NCBI GenBank assembly: GCA_038757945.1
Contig: JBCDGJ010000002.1
Span: 1-64,000, forward strand
Length of the DNA stretch: 64,000 bases
Reading direction: 5' to 3'
Origin: CALHVX01 sp038757945
GTDB taxonomy: Bacteria; Pseudomonadota; Gammaproteobacteria; Pseudomonadales; Azotimanducaceae
Within the stretch, counting starts at the first letter, position 1, and each line of letters opens with the position of its first letter. Below are positions 41,419 through 49,788 of this stretch, piece by piece. A program made the position numbers and the translations under genes. Below the pieces are notes generated by a model that worked only from the letters and a program-made list of their open reading frames with translations, made no database searches and had not been told where the DNA came from.

Positions 41419-43569
41419 TTACGCCGAGAGCGCAAGGTCCTTCGCGCTGAAAGGGTTGCTGCCCTGGGTGAACGCCGGTGGATCAAGAATGAGCGCAACG
41501 TTGCCGGTGCTCATGATCGTCGCGCCAGCAATACCGGGAACAGCCCGATAGTTCTCGTCCAGAGCCTTGATGACCGCTTGCTGCTGGCCCTCTACCTGAT
41601 CGATGACCAGTCCGGCGAGCTGGCCATGGTTTTCTATAATGACGATGAGCTCGCCGCGGTGGTCCGCCGCAATGTCGAAGCGCGAGGCGAGGTCGATCAA
41701 GGGCAGGTACTGATCCCGAAACTCGAACACTTCGGTCCCGTTCGGCAATCGGGTGAGGTTGCAGTTTGTAATCTCAATGGTCTCAATGATCGACAGCAGC
41801 GGAATGACAAAGGTGTGCTCACAGACCGTGACCAGCTGACCATGCAGGATTGCAAGCGTAAGCGGGAGCCGGATGATGACGTTGGTGCCGCTGCCCGGTT
41901 CCGACTCAAGGTCAACGTGCCCGCCAAGATCGAGAATGTTCTTTCGAACCACGTCCATGCCGACTCCACGGCCGGACACATCGGACACTTCGCTGGCCGT
42001 GGAAAACCCCGGCGCAAAGATCAGACGATTGATCTGATCATCGGACAACTGCTCATCAGCGCCGACCACCCCACGCTCGATGGCTTTGCGCAGGACCACT
42101 TCGCGGTTGATGCCACGTCCGTCGTCTTTGATCTCAATGACGACCGAGCCGCTCTGATGGTAGGCGAGAAGCTTCAGTACGCCGGTCTCCGGTTTGCCTG
42201 CCGCAAGACGTTCCTCCGCCCCTTCGAGACCATGATCGAGGGAGTTGCGGACCAGATGAACCAGCGGATCCATGATCCGCTCCAGTACCGTCTTATCGAT
42301 CTCCGTTTCACCCCCTTCGACGACCAGCTCAACGCGCTTGTCGAGCTTCCGCGACAGATCACGAACCAGCCTTGGCAGCCGGTTGAAGCCGCTGGACAGA
42401 GGCAGCATCCGGACCCGCATGACGGATTCCTGCAGCTCCCGGGTGTTGTGCTCGAGGTCAGCGAGACGATCCCGTAGCTGCTCGATATCAAGGCTGTCTT
42501 CGCTGGCTCCGAGGCGGTTCAGCATCGATTGCGTAATGACCAGCTCCCCAACCAGATTGATGAGCTGATCGATCTTTTCGGTCGAAATGCGAACCGAGCT
42601 GGCATCGGAGCTGGCTGCTTTGTCGCGGCGCGAAGAACCCACCGCCTTGACCGTCCCGTCCTGTGTCGAGCCTGGGCCGGCAGCAGGTGCCGTTTCAGCA
42701 GCGGGCGCCGGCACAGGAGCAGGGGCTGGCGGAGGCTCCTGGGCGGACCCCTGTGGCTCCGCGTCTGGCACCGGCTGCGGTTCTTCTGCAGTCGCCGCAG
42801 CAGCTGCAGAGGGTTCGGTGCCCGGCTCGTCGAGGCCCGTAACGGTAACCTCGCAGTCGAACTCGACCCACTCGAAAATCTCCGTCACCGCAGACTCGGG
42901 ACAGTCGCTGATCAGGCGGGCAGTCCAGCTCAGGTAGCAGGCCTTGGGGTCCATCGCATCCCAGCTGGACAACGAGTCCAGCTCCGGGGTCAGCTCCAGG
43001 GCGCCAAGCCGCTTGAGCTCGCGCAGCAGCAGCAGCGGGTCGTTGCCCCGACTCATCAGCTCCGGCTTCGGCACGAAGCGAATATGCCAGCCGGACGCTG
43101 CAGCCGGCTCTGCTGCAGCTGCCTCTCCTGATGCAGCTGCAGGAGCTCCTGGTGTCGGATCAGCTGCTGCTGGGACAGAAGCTGCCGAGCCAGCGACCGC
43201 ACTTTCGAGCCGTTCCTGCATGGGAACGCGCTCCTTATGATCCGCATCGCCGCGGCTCTCCATGAGCTCCCGGACAATATCGACGGATTCCAGCAGCAGC
43301 TCGAGATCCGCATCAAGGACCGGCCGCTTTTCGGACCGCATCTCGTCGAGCAGCGTTTCCATGTGATGCGTCAGTTCTGCCATCGCGGCGAAGCCGAAGG
43401 TGGCACCACCACCCTTAATGGAGTGAGCGGCGCGAAACACTTCGTTCAGAAGCTCGAGGTCGTTGTCACCACGACCAAGCTGCAGCAAACCCTGCTCGAG
43501 GATATCGACGTTCTCGCTGCACTCGTCGAGAAAGATGCTCTTCAGTTCGTCGAGTTCCTGATCATCCAT
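41419..43569 (-). CDS. cheA: Chemotaxis histidine kinase CheA
   Basis: The 716-residue kinase has an N-terminal Hpt domain with His49 (RAAHSIKGGGATFGF), a second module at ~165-245 (LSWTARLISDCPES), a Pro/Ala/Glu linker (~245-300), a dimerisation domain (IDQLINLVGELVITQSML), a HHPK-type ATPase (LVHLVRNSLDHG, DDGRGIN, GRGVGMDVV) and a C-terminal CheW-like domain. It phosphorylates the two CheYs and CheB. It leads the five-gene minus-strand operon; the next gene, STAS, is 93 bp downstream, and the HDOD gene is divergent at 43800. Confidence 0.96.
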   Translation of the reverse strand: MDDQELDELKSIFLDECSENVDILEQGLLQLGRGDNDLELLNEVFRAAHSIKGGGATFGFAAMAELTHHMETLLDEMRSEKRPVLDADLELLLESVDIVRELMESRGDADHKERVPMQERLESAVAGSAASVPAAADPTPGAPAAASGEAAAAEPAAASGWHIRFVPKPELMSRGNDPLLLLRELKRLGALELTPELDSLSSWDAMDPKACYLSWTARLISDCPESAVTEIFEWVEFDCEVTVTGLDEPGTEPSAAAAATAEEPQPVPDAEPQGSAQEPPPAPAPVPAPAAETAPAAGPGSTQDGTVKAVGSSRRDKAASSDASSVRISTEKIDQLINLVGELVITQSMLNRLGASEDSLDIEQLRDRLADLEHNTRELQESVMRVRMLPLSSGFNRLPRLVRDLSRKLDKRVELVVEGGETEIDKTVLERIMDPLVHLVRNSLDHGLEGAEERLAAGKPETGVLKLLAYHQSGSVVIEIKDDGRGINREVVLRKAIERGVVGADEQLSDDQINRLIFAPGFSTASEVSDVSGRGVGMDVVRKNILDLGGHVDLESEPGSGTNVIIRLPLTLAILHGQLVTVCEHTFVIPLLSIIETIEITNCNLTRLPNGTEVFEFRDQYLPLIDLASRFDIAADHRGELIVIIENHGQLAGLVIDQVEGQQQAVIKALDENYRAVPGIAGATIMSTGNVALILDPPAFTQGSNPFSAKDLALSA

Positions 43570-43799
43570 CCGTTTTCAATCCCCGTTTGCGCCAGCCAAT
43601 GGCCCCCATCTCGTGCCACCCGTGGACACGCAATGGATGCTCGGCTCATCTGGAAAGCATAGTTCGACAGCGGAGGTTTGCCCGGCCAACTGCGTGCTGG
43701 TGTGGCGCAGTACAACTTTCACTGCTACACCTAAGACAACCTGAAAATCTTCCATAGACGGCAAATGCATCACGCAACGGGTTCTGATGGCGGAAAACG

Positions 43800-44639
43800 G
43801 TGAGTGAAGTCTCACTGACAGAGGTAGTGGACTACGGCGCTGCGCATCTCAGCCTGCCGAAATCTGCGCTGAGCGTCTTTCAATTGGCGGTCAGCGAAGA
43901 GACCACCAACCAGCAGCTGGTCCGGGCAATCCAGGTTGATCCCGGGCTCGCAGCGCGCCTGCTGCAGAAGGTGAACACCCCGGCTTTCTCCCGCGGTGCC
44001 GAGGTCACCTCCCTCGAAGTCGCAGTCGCCCGTCTGGGCCGGGAGCAGCTGGCGCAGCTCGCTGCAGTGCTGGCGACTGCCGAAGAGGTGCATCGCCTTG
44101 ACTGCGACCTGTACAAGTCGCAGAGCTACGCCAGACACAGCGTCAACGTCGGTTTGATTGCGGGCAAAATCGCAAATCGCTTCGACCTGCAGGCCGAGAG
44201 CATCTTTGTTGCCGGGTTACTGCACGATCTCGGCAAACCCATCGAGTTCCACATGCTTGGCGACCAGATGATCGAGGTTCTCGACCAATCGCTCTTCAGC
44301 GATGAGCTCGATCTGGCGCAGGCTGAGCAGGAGGTGCTCGGCTTCAACCACTCCGAAGTGGGTGCCGCTCTGGCACAACAGTGGAACCTGCCAGGCATCA
44401 TTATCGAGTGCATTCGTTATCACCATCGGCCCGAAGCTGCTGTAGAGCACCCGGAGGCCGTTGCAGCCGTGGCCCTTGCGAACGCAATTGAGCACATGGA
44501 GATGGAAGACGACTTCGAAGATCTGGAAGCATTCAGGGCTATGGCAGCTCGAACCGCCCACCTGCTGCCGGTCACGCTGGAAGAAGCGCTCGTCTGGCGT
44601 CTCGAAGCACTGGAGTCAGCACAGAAGCTGAACGGCTGA
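43800..44639 (+). CDS. HDOD-domain protein
   Basis: The 279-residue protein from GTG 43800 (GGCGGA at 6 nt) is a HDOD domain: LPKSALSVFQLAVSEETTN, RAIQVDPGLAARLLQKVN, and GLLHDLGKPIEFHML with NHSEVGAALAQQW, which retains HD-like residues. HDOD proteins act in signal relay with response regulators and motility systems, usually without phosphodiesterase activity. It is embedded in the chemosensory locus, divergent from cheA, and followed by the (GGTTGC)12 array. Confidence 0.9.
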   Translation: MSEVSLTEVVDYGAAHLSLPKSALSVFQLAVSEETTNQQLVRAIQVDPGLAARLLQKVNTPAFSRGAEVTSLEVAVARLGREQLAQLAAVLATAEEVHRLDCDLYKSQSYARHSVNVGLIAGKIANRFDLQAESIFVAGLLHDLGKPIEFHMLGDQMIEVLDQSLFSDELDLAQAEQEVLGFNHSEVGAALAQQWNLPGIIIECIRYHHRPEAAVEHPEAVAAVALANAIEHMEMEDDFEDLEAFRAMAARTAHLLPVTLEEALVWRLEALESAQKLNG

Positions 44640-44654
44640 CTGCTGGACCGAACC

Positions 44655-44726
44655 GGTTGCGGTTGCGGTTGCGGTTGCGGTTGCGGTTGCGGTTGCGGTT
44701 GCGGTTGCGGTTGCGGTTGCGGTTGC
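44655..44726. repeat. Twelve perfect copies of GGTTGC
   Basis: The 72-bp stretch consists of 12 uninterrupted GGTTGC hexamers, located between the stop of the HDOD gene (44639) and the stop of the cheX-like gene (44778). It is non-coding in the annotation. Perfect repeats of this length are prone to slippage and may vary between strains; transcription of either 3' end through it could be affected. Confidence 0.97.
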
Positions 44727-44777
44727 GAAATGGTGGTGGCGCCTCAGTGCAGACACCACTACTGAACGCGATGGCCG

Positions 44778-45230
44778 TCAGATGGCTTTAAACGAAAGCG
44801 CTCCGTCGCCGTAGCCACCAAGCTGTACGCTCAGCTCTACGGTGCGTGCATCCCCCAGCGCGTCAGCCCCGGCAAAGTCTGCAAAGGGAGAAACCCGGAC
44901 GAGCTTCAAGTGCGGCGTACTGTCATCCATGAACACCGTCGAAAAGATGTTCATCACCTCATAGAGGTTGTCCTGCGCTATTGGCGTCAACTCACCGCTG
45001 GACAGCATTTCCTCGGCAGCCGCCGGAGGAATCATCGACAGCGCTGAACCAAGGCCAGCCGACGCGGCGAAGTCGCTGTAACAGACGCTGACCAGTTCTC
45101 CTTCGTCATCCACAAATTCGCCGACGAAGGCATAACTGTCCGCGCCGCCGCTCTTCGCCTCGGCATCCGGGACAAACATCTGCAGTATGCCGGTGACGGC
45201 TTCTTCGGTCGGTACTTTGAATTTTGCCAT
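44778..45230 (-). CDS. cheX: CheX/CheC-like CheY phosphatase candidate
   Basis: The 150-residue protein has the CheX-type layout and an ExxN motif, Glu91-Val-Met-Asn94 (NLYEVMNIFSTVF), the signature of CheC/CheX/FliY phosphatases. Only one ExxN is seen, as in CheX. It follows a CheY gene (45245) on the same strand by 14 bp, so it probably dephosphorylates that CheY. Overall similarity to Thermotoga/Borrelia CheX is moderate, hence some caution about the name. Confidence 0.7.
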   Translation of the reverse strand: MAKFKVPTEEAVTGILQMFVPDAEAKSGGADSYAFVGEFVDDEGELVSVCYSDFAASAGLGSALSMIPPAAAEEMLSSGELTPIAQDNLYEVMNIFSTVFMDDSTPHLKLVRVSPFADFAGADALGDARTVELSVQLGGYGDGALSFKAI

Positions 45231-45244
45231 CAGAATCTCCAGCG

Positions 45245-45607
45245 TCAGCCCAATACCGGCCGCAGGGCCTTTTCGAAGCTCTCGGCGGTAAACGGTTTGC
45301 TGATCAGAAACTGCGCTCCGCTCTCTCGTGCCAGGGCGCGCATCTCGGCAGTCGATTCGGTCGTCACGAACCCGAACTTCACAGCGTTCTTGTCCTCTCG
45401 CAGCTTCTTCAGCAGGTCGATGCCGTTCATGTTCGGCATGTTCCAGTCGCAGAGGATCAACTCCGGGTCAACTTCGTAAAACGCATCCAGCGCTTTTGCG
45501 CCATCTTCCGCCTCGCTGATTTCGAGGCCACTAAAACCGGCCTGCTTCAGCGTACGCTTGACGATCTGACGCATGGCCGTGCTGTCATCGACGATCAGTA
45601 CTTTCAT
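45245..45607 (-). CDS. cheY: CheY-type response regulator (module A)
   Basis: The 120-residue stand-alone receiver has Asp7/Asp8 (VDDS), Asp54 (LCDWNMPNMNG), Thr82/83 (FVTTES) and Lys104 (LISKPF), so it is competent for phosphorylation. No output domain. GGAA lies 6 nt before the ATG. It starts the minus-strand pair with the CheX-like gene and faces a second CheY gene (45870) across a 262-bp divergent gap. Confidence 0.95.
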   Translation of the reverse strand: MKVLIVDDSTAMRQIVKRTLKQAGFSGLEISEAEDGAKALDAFYEVDPELILCDWNMPNMNGIDLLKKLREDKNAVKFGFVTTESTAEMRALARESGAQFLISKPFTAESFEKALRPVLG

Positions 45608-45869
45608 GACTTTCCAAGGTATGGACGTACTTGAAATATAGAAGGTGGATCCAGTTCTGCTGCAGCGCTGCCGAGAAAGTGTGTGCGATCCGTCACACCT
45701 ACGAATGCAGCCGCACCCTGCGACCGCTCGAGCCCTGGCAACCCCGACGGGATCGCGCCGGCGCCGCCGCTGATGTGACGTAGAGCGCCTTCCTAGCTAC
45801 GGTGCCAGGCACGGGTCACCAGTTCGGTCTAGTCTTTTCTGAGACGGAGACCCTGGGGACCAGTCCTAG

Positions 45870-46235
45870 ATGGCTAAAATTCTGGCAGTAGACGACTCAC
45901 CGGCGATTCGCAAGATGGTCGCTTCGGTGCTGAAGAACGCCGGCCACAGCTTGACCAGCGCTGAGGACGGCATCGAAGCATCGCGGGTAGCGAACGAAGA
46001 CAGCTTCGAGCTGATCATCACCGACGTTCACATGCCGAACATGAACGGCATCGAGCTGATCGAAACGCTGCGGCAGCGGCCGGGCTACCAACATACGCCG
46101 ATGCTCGTGCTGACGACCGAGTCCAGCATGGAGATGAAGCAGAAGGGGCGGGCCGCGGGCGCAACCGGCTGGATCGTCAAGCCCTTCAACCCGGAATCCC
46201 TGATCGCCGCCGTGTCCAAGGTGCTCGGGCGCTAG
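45870..46235 (+). CDS. cheY: CheY-type response regulator (module B)
   Basis: The 121-residue receiver has VDDS, Asp52 (TDVHMPNMNG), Thr83 (LTTESSME) and Lys104 (WIVKPF). It is clearly related to the other CheY but only moderately similar, so it is not a recent copy. Its TAG stop is overlapped by the GTG of the next gene (TAGTG). It probably receives phosphate from the same CheA. Confidence 0.95.
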   Translation: MAKILAVDDSPAIRKMVASVLKNAGHSLTSAEDGIEASRVANEDSFELIITDVHMPNMNGIELIETLRQRPGYQHTPMLVLTTESSMEMKQKGRAAGATGWIVKPFNPESLIAAVSKVLGR

Positions 46236-46729
46236 TGGCCCTGCACCCCGGGGATTCTGGCGAGCGAGCGACGCGCGCCGCGACCCCAATGGCTGACCCC
46301 GCCACGCAACCGGACGCGGCAGCCCTGGAGCTGTTGTTCCAGCTGCACGGTCGTCTGCTCGAAGCTGCCCGCGCCGAGCTGCTGGATGCCGTTGGTCCGA
46401 TCAGCGAGGTGCTTGGTCAGCTGCTCGAGCAACGCGAACAGCCCCTGCGGGCGGCGCTGGAACAGGCTGCCATCGACCTGCAGGCTGCGGACTCAGTCGC
46501 GCAGCGGCTGGCGCACCTTCAGTCAGCGATGGACCGCCTCGATCGGCTCGCGCGCGCTGACCAGCTGCACGCACCGTCGAAGGCTCGCGCGCAGCTGTTT
46601 GAGCAGCTATGGCGGAGCTTTACCATTGCCGACGAGCGGGCCACCTTCGCAGAAGTGCTGGCCCCCGGTGAAGAATCCAGCAGCAACCTCCGCCCACCGG
46701 GCGGGCACGGTGATCTGGAGCTGTTCTAA
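46235..46729 (+). CDS. CheZ-like candidate CheY phosphatase, helical
   Basis: The product is 164 residues from GTG 46235 (or 146 from ATG 46289) and mostly helical, with heptad-like Leu/Ala spacing. At 82-96 the segment LQAADSVAQRLAHLQ contains Asp86-xxx-Gln90, the DxxxQ active-site pattern of CheZ (D143/Q147 in E. coli), in a context similar to FQDxxxQ helices. The C-terminus ends GGHGDLELF, reminiscent of both the CheY-binding tail of CheZ and the ELELF end of CheD here. It overlaps the CheY stop by one base. No overall match to CheZ is claimed; function is inferred. Confidence 0.6.
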   Translation: MALHPGDSGERATRAATPMADPATQPDAAALELLFQLHGRLLEAARAELLDAVGPISEVLGQLLEQREQPLRAALEQAAIDLQAADSVAQRLAHLQSAMDRLDRLARADQLHAPSKARAQLFEQLWRSFTIADERATFAEVLAPGEESSSNLRPPGGHGDLELF

Positions 46730-46757
46730 CGGCTAGCTCCATACGCACGCTCCACCA

Positions 46758-46797
46758 CCAGCGCGCAGCCAGTGCAGCCCCCTGCCCTGCGCGCTGG
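46758..46797. terminator. Hairpin between convergent genes
   Basis: A perfect 11-bp stem, CCAGCGCGCAG / CTGCGCGCTGG, with an 18-nt loop lies between the CheZ-like gene (ends 46729) and the MATE gene (ends 46851). There is no U-tract, so function as an intrinsic terminator is tentative. Confidence 0.4.
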
Positions 46798-46850
46798 GAA
46801 CCTCCCGATGCCCCTGCCATCGCTCTGGATCGAGCGCCACTCAGCAACGG

Positions 46851-48224
46851 TTAGAGCTCGAGTTCAGCCCACTGCGCCCCACGCCACGCCCAGGCCAGCA
46901 GAAGGGCAGCAACGGCCACCGAGCCGATGAACACTGCCATCGCCTCACGCAGACCAAATCCCAGGGACACCGTTAACGCTAGCAGCGGCAGCAACAGCAG
47001 CCACTGCGGGAGCAGCGTCAGCCGCATGGCTACCCGCGTGGCACCGGCACCGATCAGCGCGGCTCCGAGGATCTTGCCGTACCCGTCCAGCACGTGGGCA
47101 AACACCGCCAGCTGCAGCGGGATGATCGCGATGGCGAGGGTACCCTCGTCCACGAGAAACAGGCGGAGGATCAGCTGCGGAAAGGACGCCACGGCGATCC
47201 CCAGTCCCGTAAGAACCAGCAACCCAAAGTTGGACACCTGCCAGCCCCACGCCATCGCATCCCGGGTATCTTTCCGACCGAGCGCCTCGCCGACCAGCGT
47301 TGTAGCCGCACCTCCGATCCCGATGTGCGGCAGGTACGCAATCAGGCAGATGCTGATCACCACATGAAAAGCCGCAAGCTCACGCATCCCGATCCGTCCG
47401 ATGAGCATGTACATCACAACGACGCCAATCGAGAAGAGGATCTGGCGCACGCTCTCCGGCGCGGAGATCCGCAGCAGGGTTCGGATGTGTGTGGCGTCTG
47501 GCAGCCCGCGCAGAAACCCGTTGCCTGACGCGAAGCGGAGCGCAAATCCCAAATTCACCAGCAATCCAACCAGCACTGCCAGCGTGCTCCCCAGGCCTGC
47601 CCCGGCCACCCCCATCCGCGGCGCTCCGAAATTGCCGAAAATCAGCATGTAGTTGAACAGGACGTTGGCCAGCGACAGCGTAAGGATCGCGATCATCGAC
47701 AATCCCGCCTGGCTGACCCCGATCCAGTACGAGCGAAAGACGAGTGTCAGGCCCATGAACAGCAGCGATGGCAACCGGGTAGCCAGGTAATCCAGACCCG
47801 CTGCGTTGATCAGCGGATCAGCGTTGATTGCACCGAAGACAACGGACATCAACGGATACGCCAGGCTCATCAGGACTACCGCGACCACGACCGCCAGCAG
47901 AATGCCGGCGTTCAGCACTTTGCCCGTTTCCTTGACGCGACCTTCTCCGACCCGCCGTGCGACCAGCGCTTGAACGCCGGCGGTCAGGCCTAGTCCTGTG
48001 GCCAGCAGCAGAAAGAACAGCTGTCCACCGATGCCGACACCGCCCAGCGCAGCGTCTCCGAGCCGACCCACCATCAGCGTATCCACAAAGCCCATCAGAT
48101 TTGTCGCCAGGGCGGCAGCGATCATCGGCAGCGCGAGATCCAGGATTCTCCGTACCCGTGATGGATCAGCACCGGAATTCGAGGGCTCGGCCAATCCGGG
48201 ACTAGTGCTCGTGCGGGTGATCAT
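46851..48224 (-). CDS. MATE-family efflux transporter
   Basis: The 457-residue protein has 12 hydrophobic segments and MATE motifs: MGFVDTLMVGRLGDAALGGVGIG, GLTAGVQALVARRVGEG, and AATTLVGEALGRKD in the second half. The start at ATG 48224 overlaps the nitrile hydratase accessory gene by 23 bp; a longer frame reads antisense-like sequence. Translational overlap with the NHase genes suggests that the pump exports or tolerates an amide/nitrile pathway product or metal-linked toxin. It is only distantly related to the MATE at 10931. Confidence 0.9.
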   Translation of the reverse strand: MITRTSTSPGLAEPSNSGADPSRVRRILDLALPMIAAALATNLMGFVDTLMVGRLGDAALGGVGIGGQLFFLLLATGLGLTAGVQALVARRVGEGRVKETGKVLNAGILLAVVVAVVLMSLAYPLMSVVFGAINADPLINAAGLDYLATRLPSLLFMGLTLVFRSYWIGVSQAGLSMIAILTLSLANVLFNYMLIFGNFGAPRMGVAGAGLGSTLAVLVGLLVNLGFALRFASGNGFLRGLPDATHIRTLLRISAPESVRQILFSIGVVVMYMLIGRIGMRELAAFHVVISICLIAYLPHIGIGGAATTLVGEALGRKDTRDAMAWGWQVSNFGLLVLTGLGIAVASFPQLILRLFLVDEGTLAIAIIPLQLAVFAHVLDGYGKILGAALIGAGATRVAMRLTLLPQWLLLLPLLALTVSLGFGLREAMAVFIGSVAVAALLLAWAWRGAQWAELEL

Positions 48225-48546
48225 GGCCCACTGGTCGTGCCGCGAGCACACGCTCCCGATCATCGAGCTCCACGCTGCCCAGCAGGCCCTTGTCCGCCAG
48301 CAGTGCCTCGAAGGCGGCCAGGAAGTGATCGAAGTAGGCATAGTCGTCCGTGCTGCCGGATCGATCCCAACGGTCGATCTGGGCAATGAGATGAGCGCGG
48401 AACTCGTCCCAGCTGTAGGCGCCCGCCTCGGACAGTGCGCGGGCCATGCCGAACACCCGGCTCTGCCAGGGTGCTTCGAAGACCACCTCGCCGTTGGCCA
48501 TGGGCGGGGCCAGGGTGCCGCTGAGCCCCTCGTCGAAGCCGCTCAC
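48202..48546 (-). CDS. Nitrile hydratase accessory protein (activator, P14K-like)
   Basis: The 114-residue protein matches the nitrile hydratase beta-like accessory family: VVFEAPWQSRVFGMARALSEAG, YSWDEFRAHLIAQI, YAYFDHFLAAFEALL. It helps insert cobalt into the alpha subunit and drives subunit swapping. Its last residues, GHDHPHEH, form a His-rich tail likely to bind metal. It overlaps alpha by 4 bp upstream and the MATE gene by 23 bp downstream. Confidence 0.93.
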   Translation of the reverse strand: MSGFDEGLSGTLAPPMANGEVVFEAPWQSRVFGMARALSEAGAYSWDEFRAHLIAQIDRWDRSGSTDDYAYFDHFLAAFEALLADKGLLGSVELDDRERVLAARPVGHDHPHEH

Positions 48547-49118
48547 AACACGCTGACGCCGATCATCGCCTCACGGGTCACCCGCGCCGCAAGCTGTTCT
48601 GCGGACAGTCCACGGGTTGCCGCTGGCTGCTGCGGCAGGACCAGGTAACGGATCTCGGCACTGGAATCCCAGACCCGGACTTCACGCTCGGCCGGCAGCT
48701 CGAGACCAAACTCCCGCAGCACGGCCCGCGGCTCGCGCACAACCCGGGACCGGTAGGCGGGATCCTTATACCAGCGCGGGGGCAAACCCAGCATAGCCCA
48801 GGGATAACAGGAGCAGAGCGTACAGACGACCACGTTGTGCACAGCGTCGGTGTTCTCGACCACAACCAGCTTCTGCACCTCGCCGCCTTCAAACTCGAAC
48901 TCCTCGATCGCTGCCGTAGCGTCGGCCAGCAACCGCACCTTGAAGTCAGGGTTGGTCCAGGCCCGGGCGACCACCCGCGCACCGTTCATGGGGCCGACCC
49001 GATCGTTGTAGCGAGCGATGGTCTCATCCACGTCCGCTTCCGTGAGCAGGCCCTGTTCGATCAGCAGCGCCTCCAGCGCCTCTGCCCGGATTGCCTGTTG
49101 CGATCGTGATTCACTCAT
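48543..49118 (-). CDS. nthA: Nitrile hydratase subunit alpha (cobalt type)
   Basis: The 191-residue subunit has the metal site VCTLCSCYPW, Cys99, Cys102, Cys104; Thr100 and Tyr105 point to the Co(III)-type rather than the Fe-type (CSLCSCT). It hydrates nitriles to amides with the beta subunit. The start is ATG 49118, overlapping beta by 8 bp. Order beta-alpha-activator is the one known for cobalt enzymes. No amidase gene is seen nearby, so amide fate is unclear. Confidence 0.96.
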   Translation of the reverse strand: MSESRSQQAIRAEALEALLIEQGLLTEADVDETIARYNDRVGPMNGARVVARAWTNPDFKVRLLADATAAIEEFEFEGGEVQKLVVVENTDAVHNVVVCTLCSCYPWAMLGLPPRWYKDPAYRSRVVREPRAVLREFGLELPAEREVRVWDSSAEIRYLVLPQQPAATRGLSAEQLAARVTREAMIGVSVL

Positions 49119-49788
49119 CCGCTGCCTCCAGGTAGCGCTCGAACAGATCCAGGTGCAGCACCAGCCCCGGCTCGCCGGTCTCACCCCACAGCTCAGTGCC
49201 CGTGAACGCCACCGAGTAGACCTGCTGCGGCTGCTCACCCAGGCCCTCGGCGTTGCTGTCCGGAAACACCCAGACCCCACGCAGCGCAACCACGGTGCCG
49301 GTGCGGCCGCGCGCATAAGCGGGCAGCCGGGTGTGCCCGGAAACGGGCGCCTGCAAGGTTCTGACCCGAGCCCCCGGGGCAAAGGCAGGGTGCGTGCTCT
49401 GCGGCCGGACGGCGCCGGTTTCCTCCGGCGCGGGAAAGGGCTTGCGACGGGGATCAGGGCGGGCAGCAATGCGCGTGTCCCGCTCCCCGCCGAGCCGGAC
49501 CGCGCGCCCCGTGACCGCAGCCGTCGACACCACGCCCGCCTCCGTGAGCAGCGTTTCCAGCCCGCCGAGCCAGCGCCCGTAGTACCCGTGGGTCAGGTAC
49601 GCGATGGGATCGATGCGCTCGATGGCAAAGCGGAACTGATCCGTATTGGCGGTGGCCCCGGCAGCTCGAGCACTCCGGGTCATGGTGAATACCGCCGCTT
49701 CCCAGCGCTCGTGAAACACGGGCTCGTCATCCTCGATCTCGACCGCGCCGAAACCGTGCCTGCCGCCCAGATCGTGAATGCCGTCCAT
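49111..49788 (-). CDS. nthB: Nitrile hydratase subunit beta
   Basis: The 225-residue protein starts MDGIHDLGGRHGFG, the family N-terminus, and contains RFAIERIDPIAYLTHGYYGRWL and, near the C-terminus, the SH3-like part (ARGRTGTVVALRGVWVFPD, YSVAFTGTELWG). It forms the alpha-beta heterodimer core. ATG 49788 is preceded by GCGAGGGG. It is first in the operon, and the ~100-bp gap to the ketopantoate-reductase remnant must hold the promoter. Confidence 0.96.
   Translation of the reverse strand: MDGIHDLGGRHGFGAVEIEDDEPVFHERWEAAVFTMTRSARAAGATANTDQFRFAIERIDPIAYLTHGYYGRWLGGLETLLTEAGVVSTAAVTGRAVRLGGERDTRIAARPDPRRKPFPAPEETGAVRPQSTHPAFAPGARVRTLQAPVSGHTRLPAYARGRTGTVVALRGVWVFPDSNAEGLGEQPQQVYSVAFTGTELWGETGEPGLVLHLDLFERYLEAADE

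Noticed and set aside
41329..42477. 382-codon plus frame antisense to cheA
   Set aside because: cheA has all motifs; the plus frame shows no domain.
44655..44726. CRISPR-like array
   Set aside because: The units are 6 bp with no spacers; it is a simple tandem repeat.
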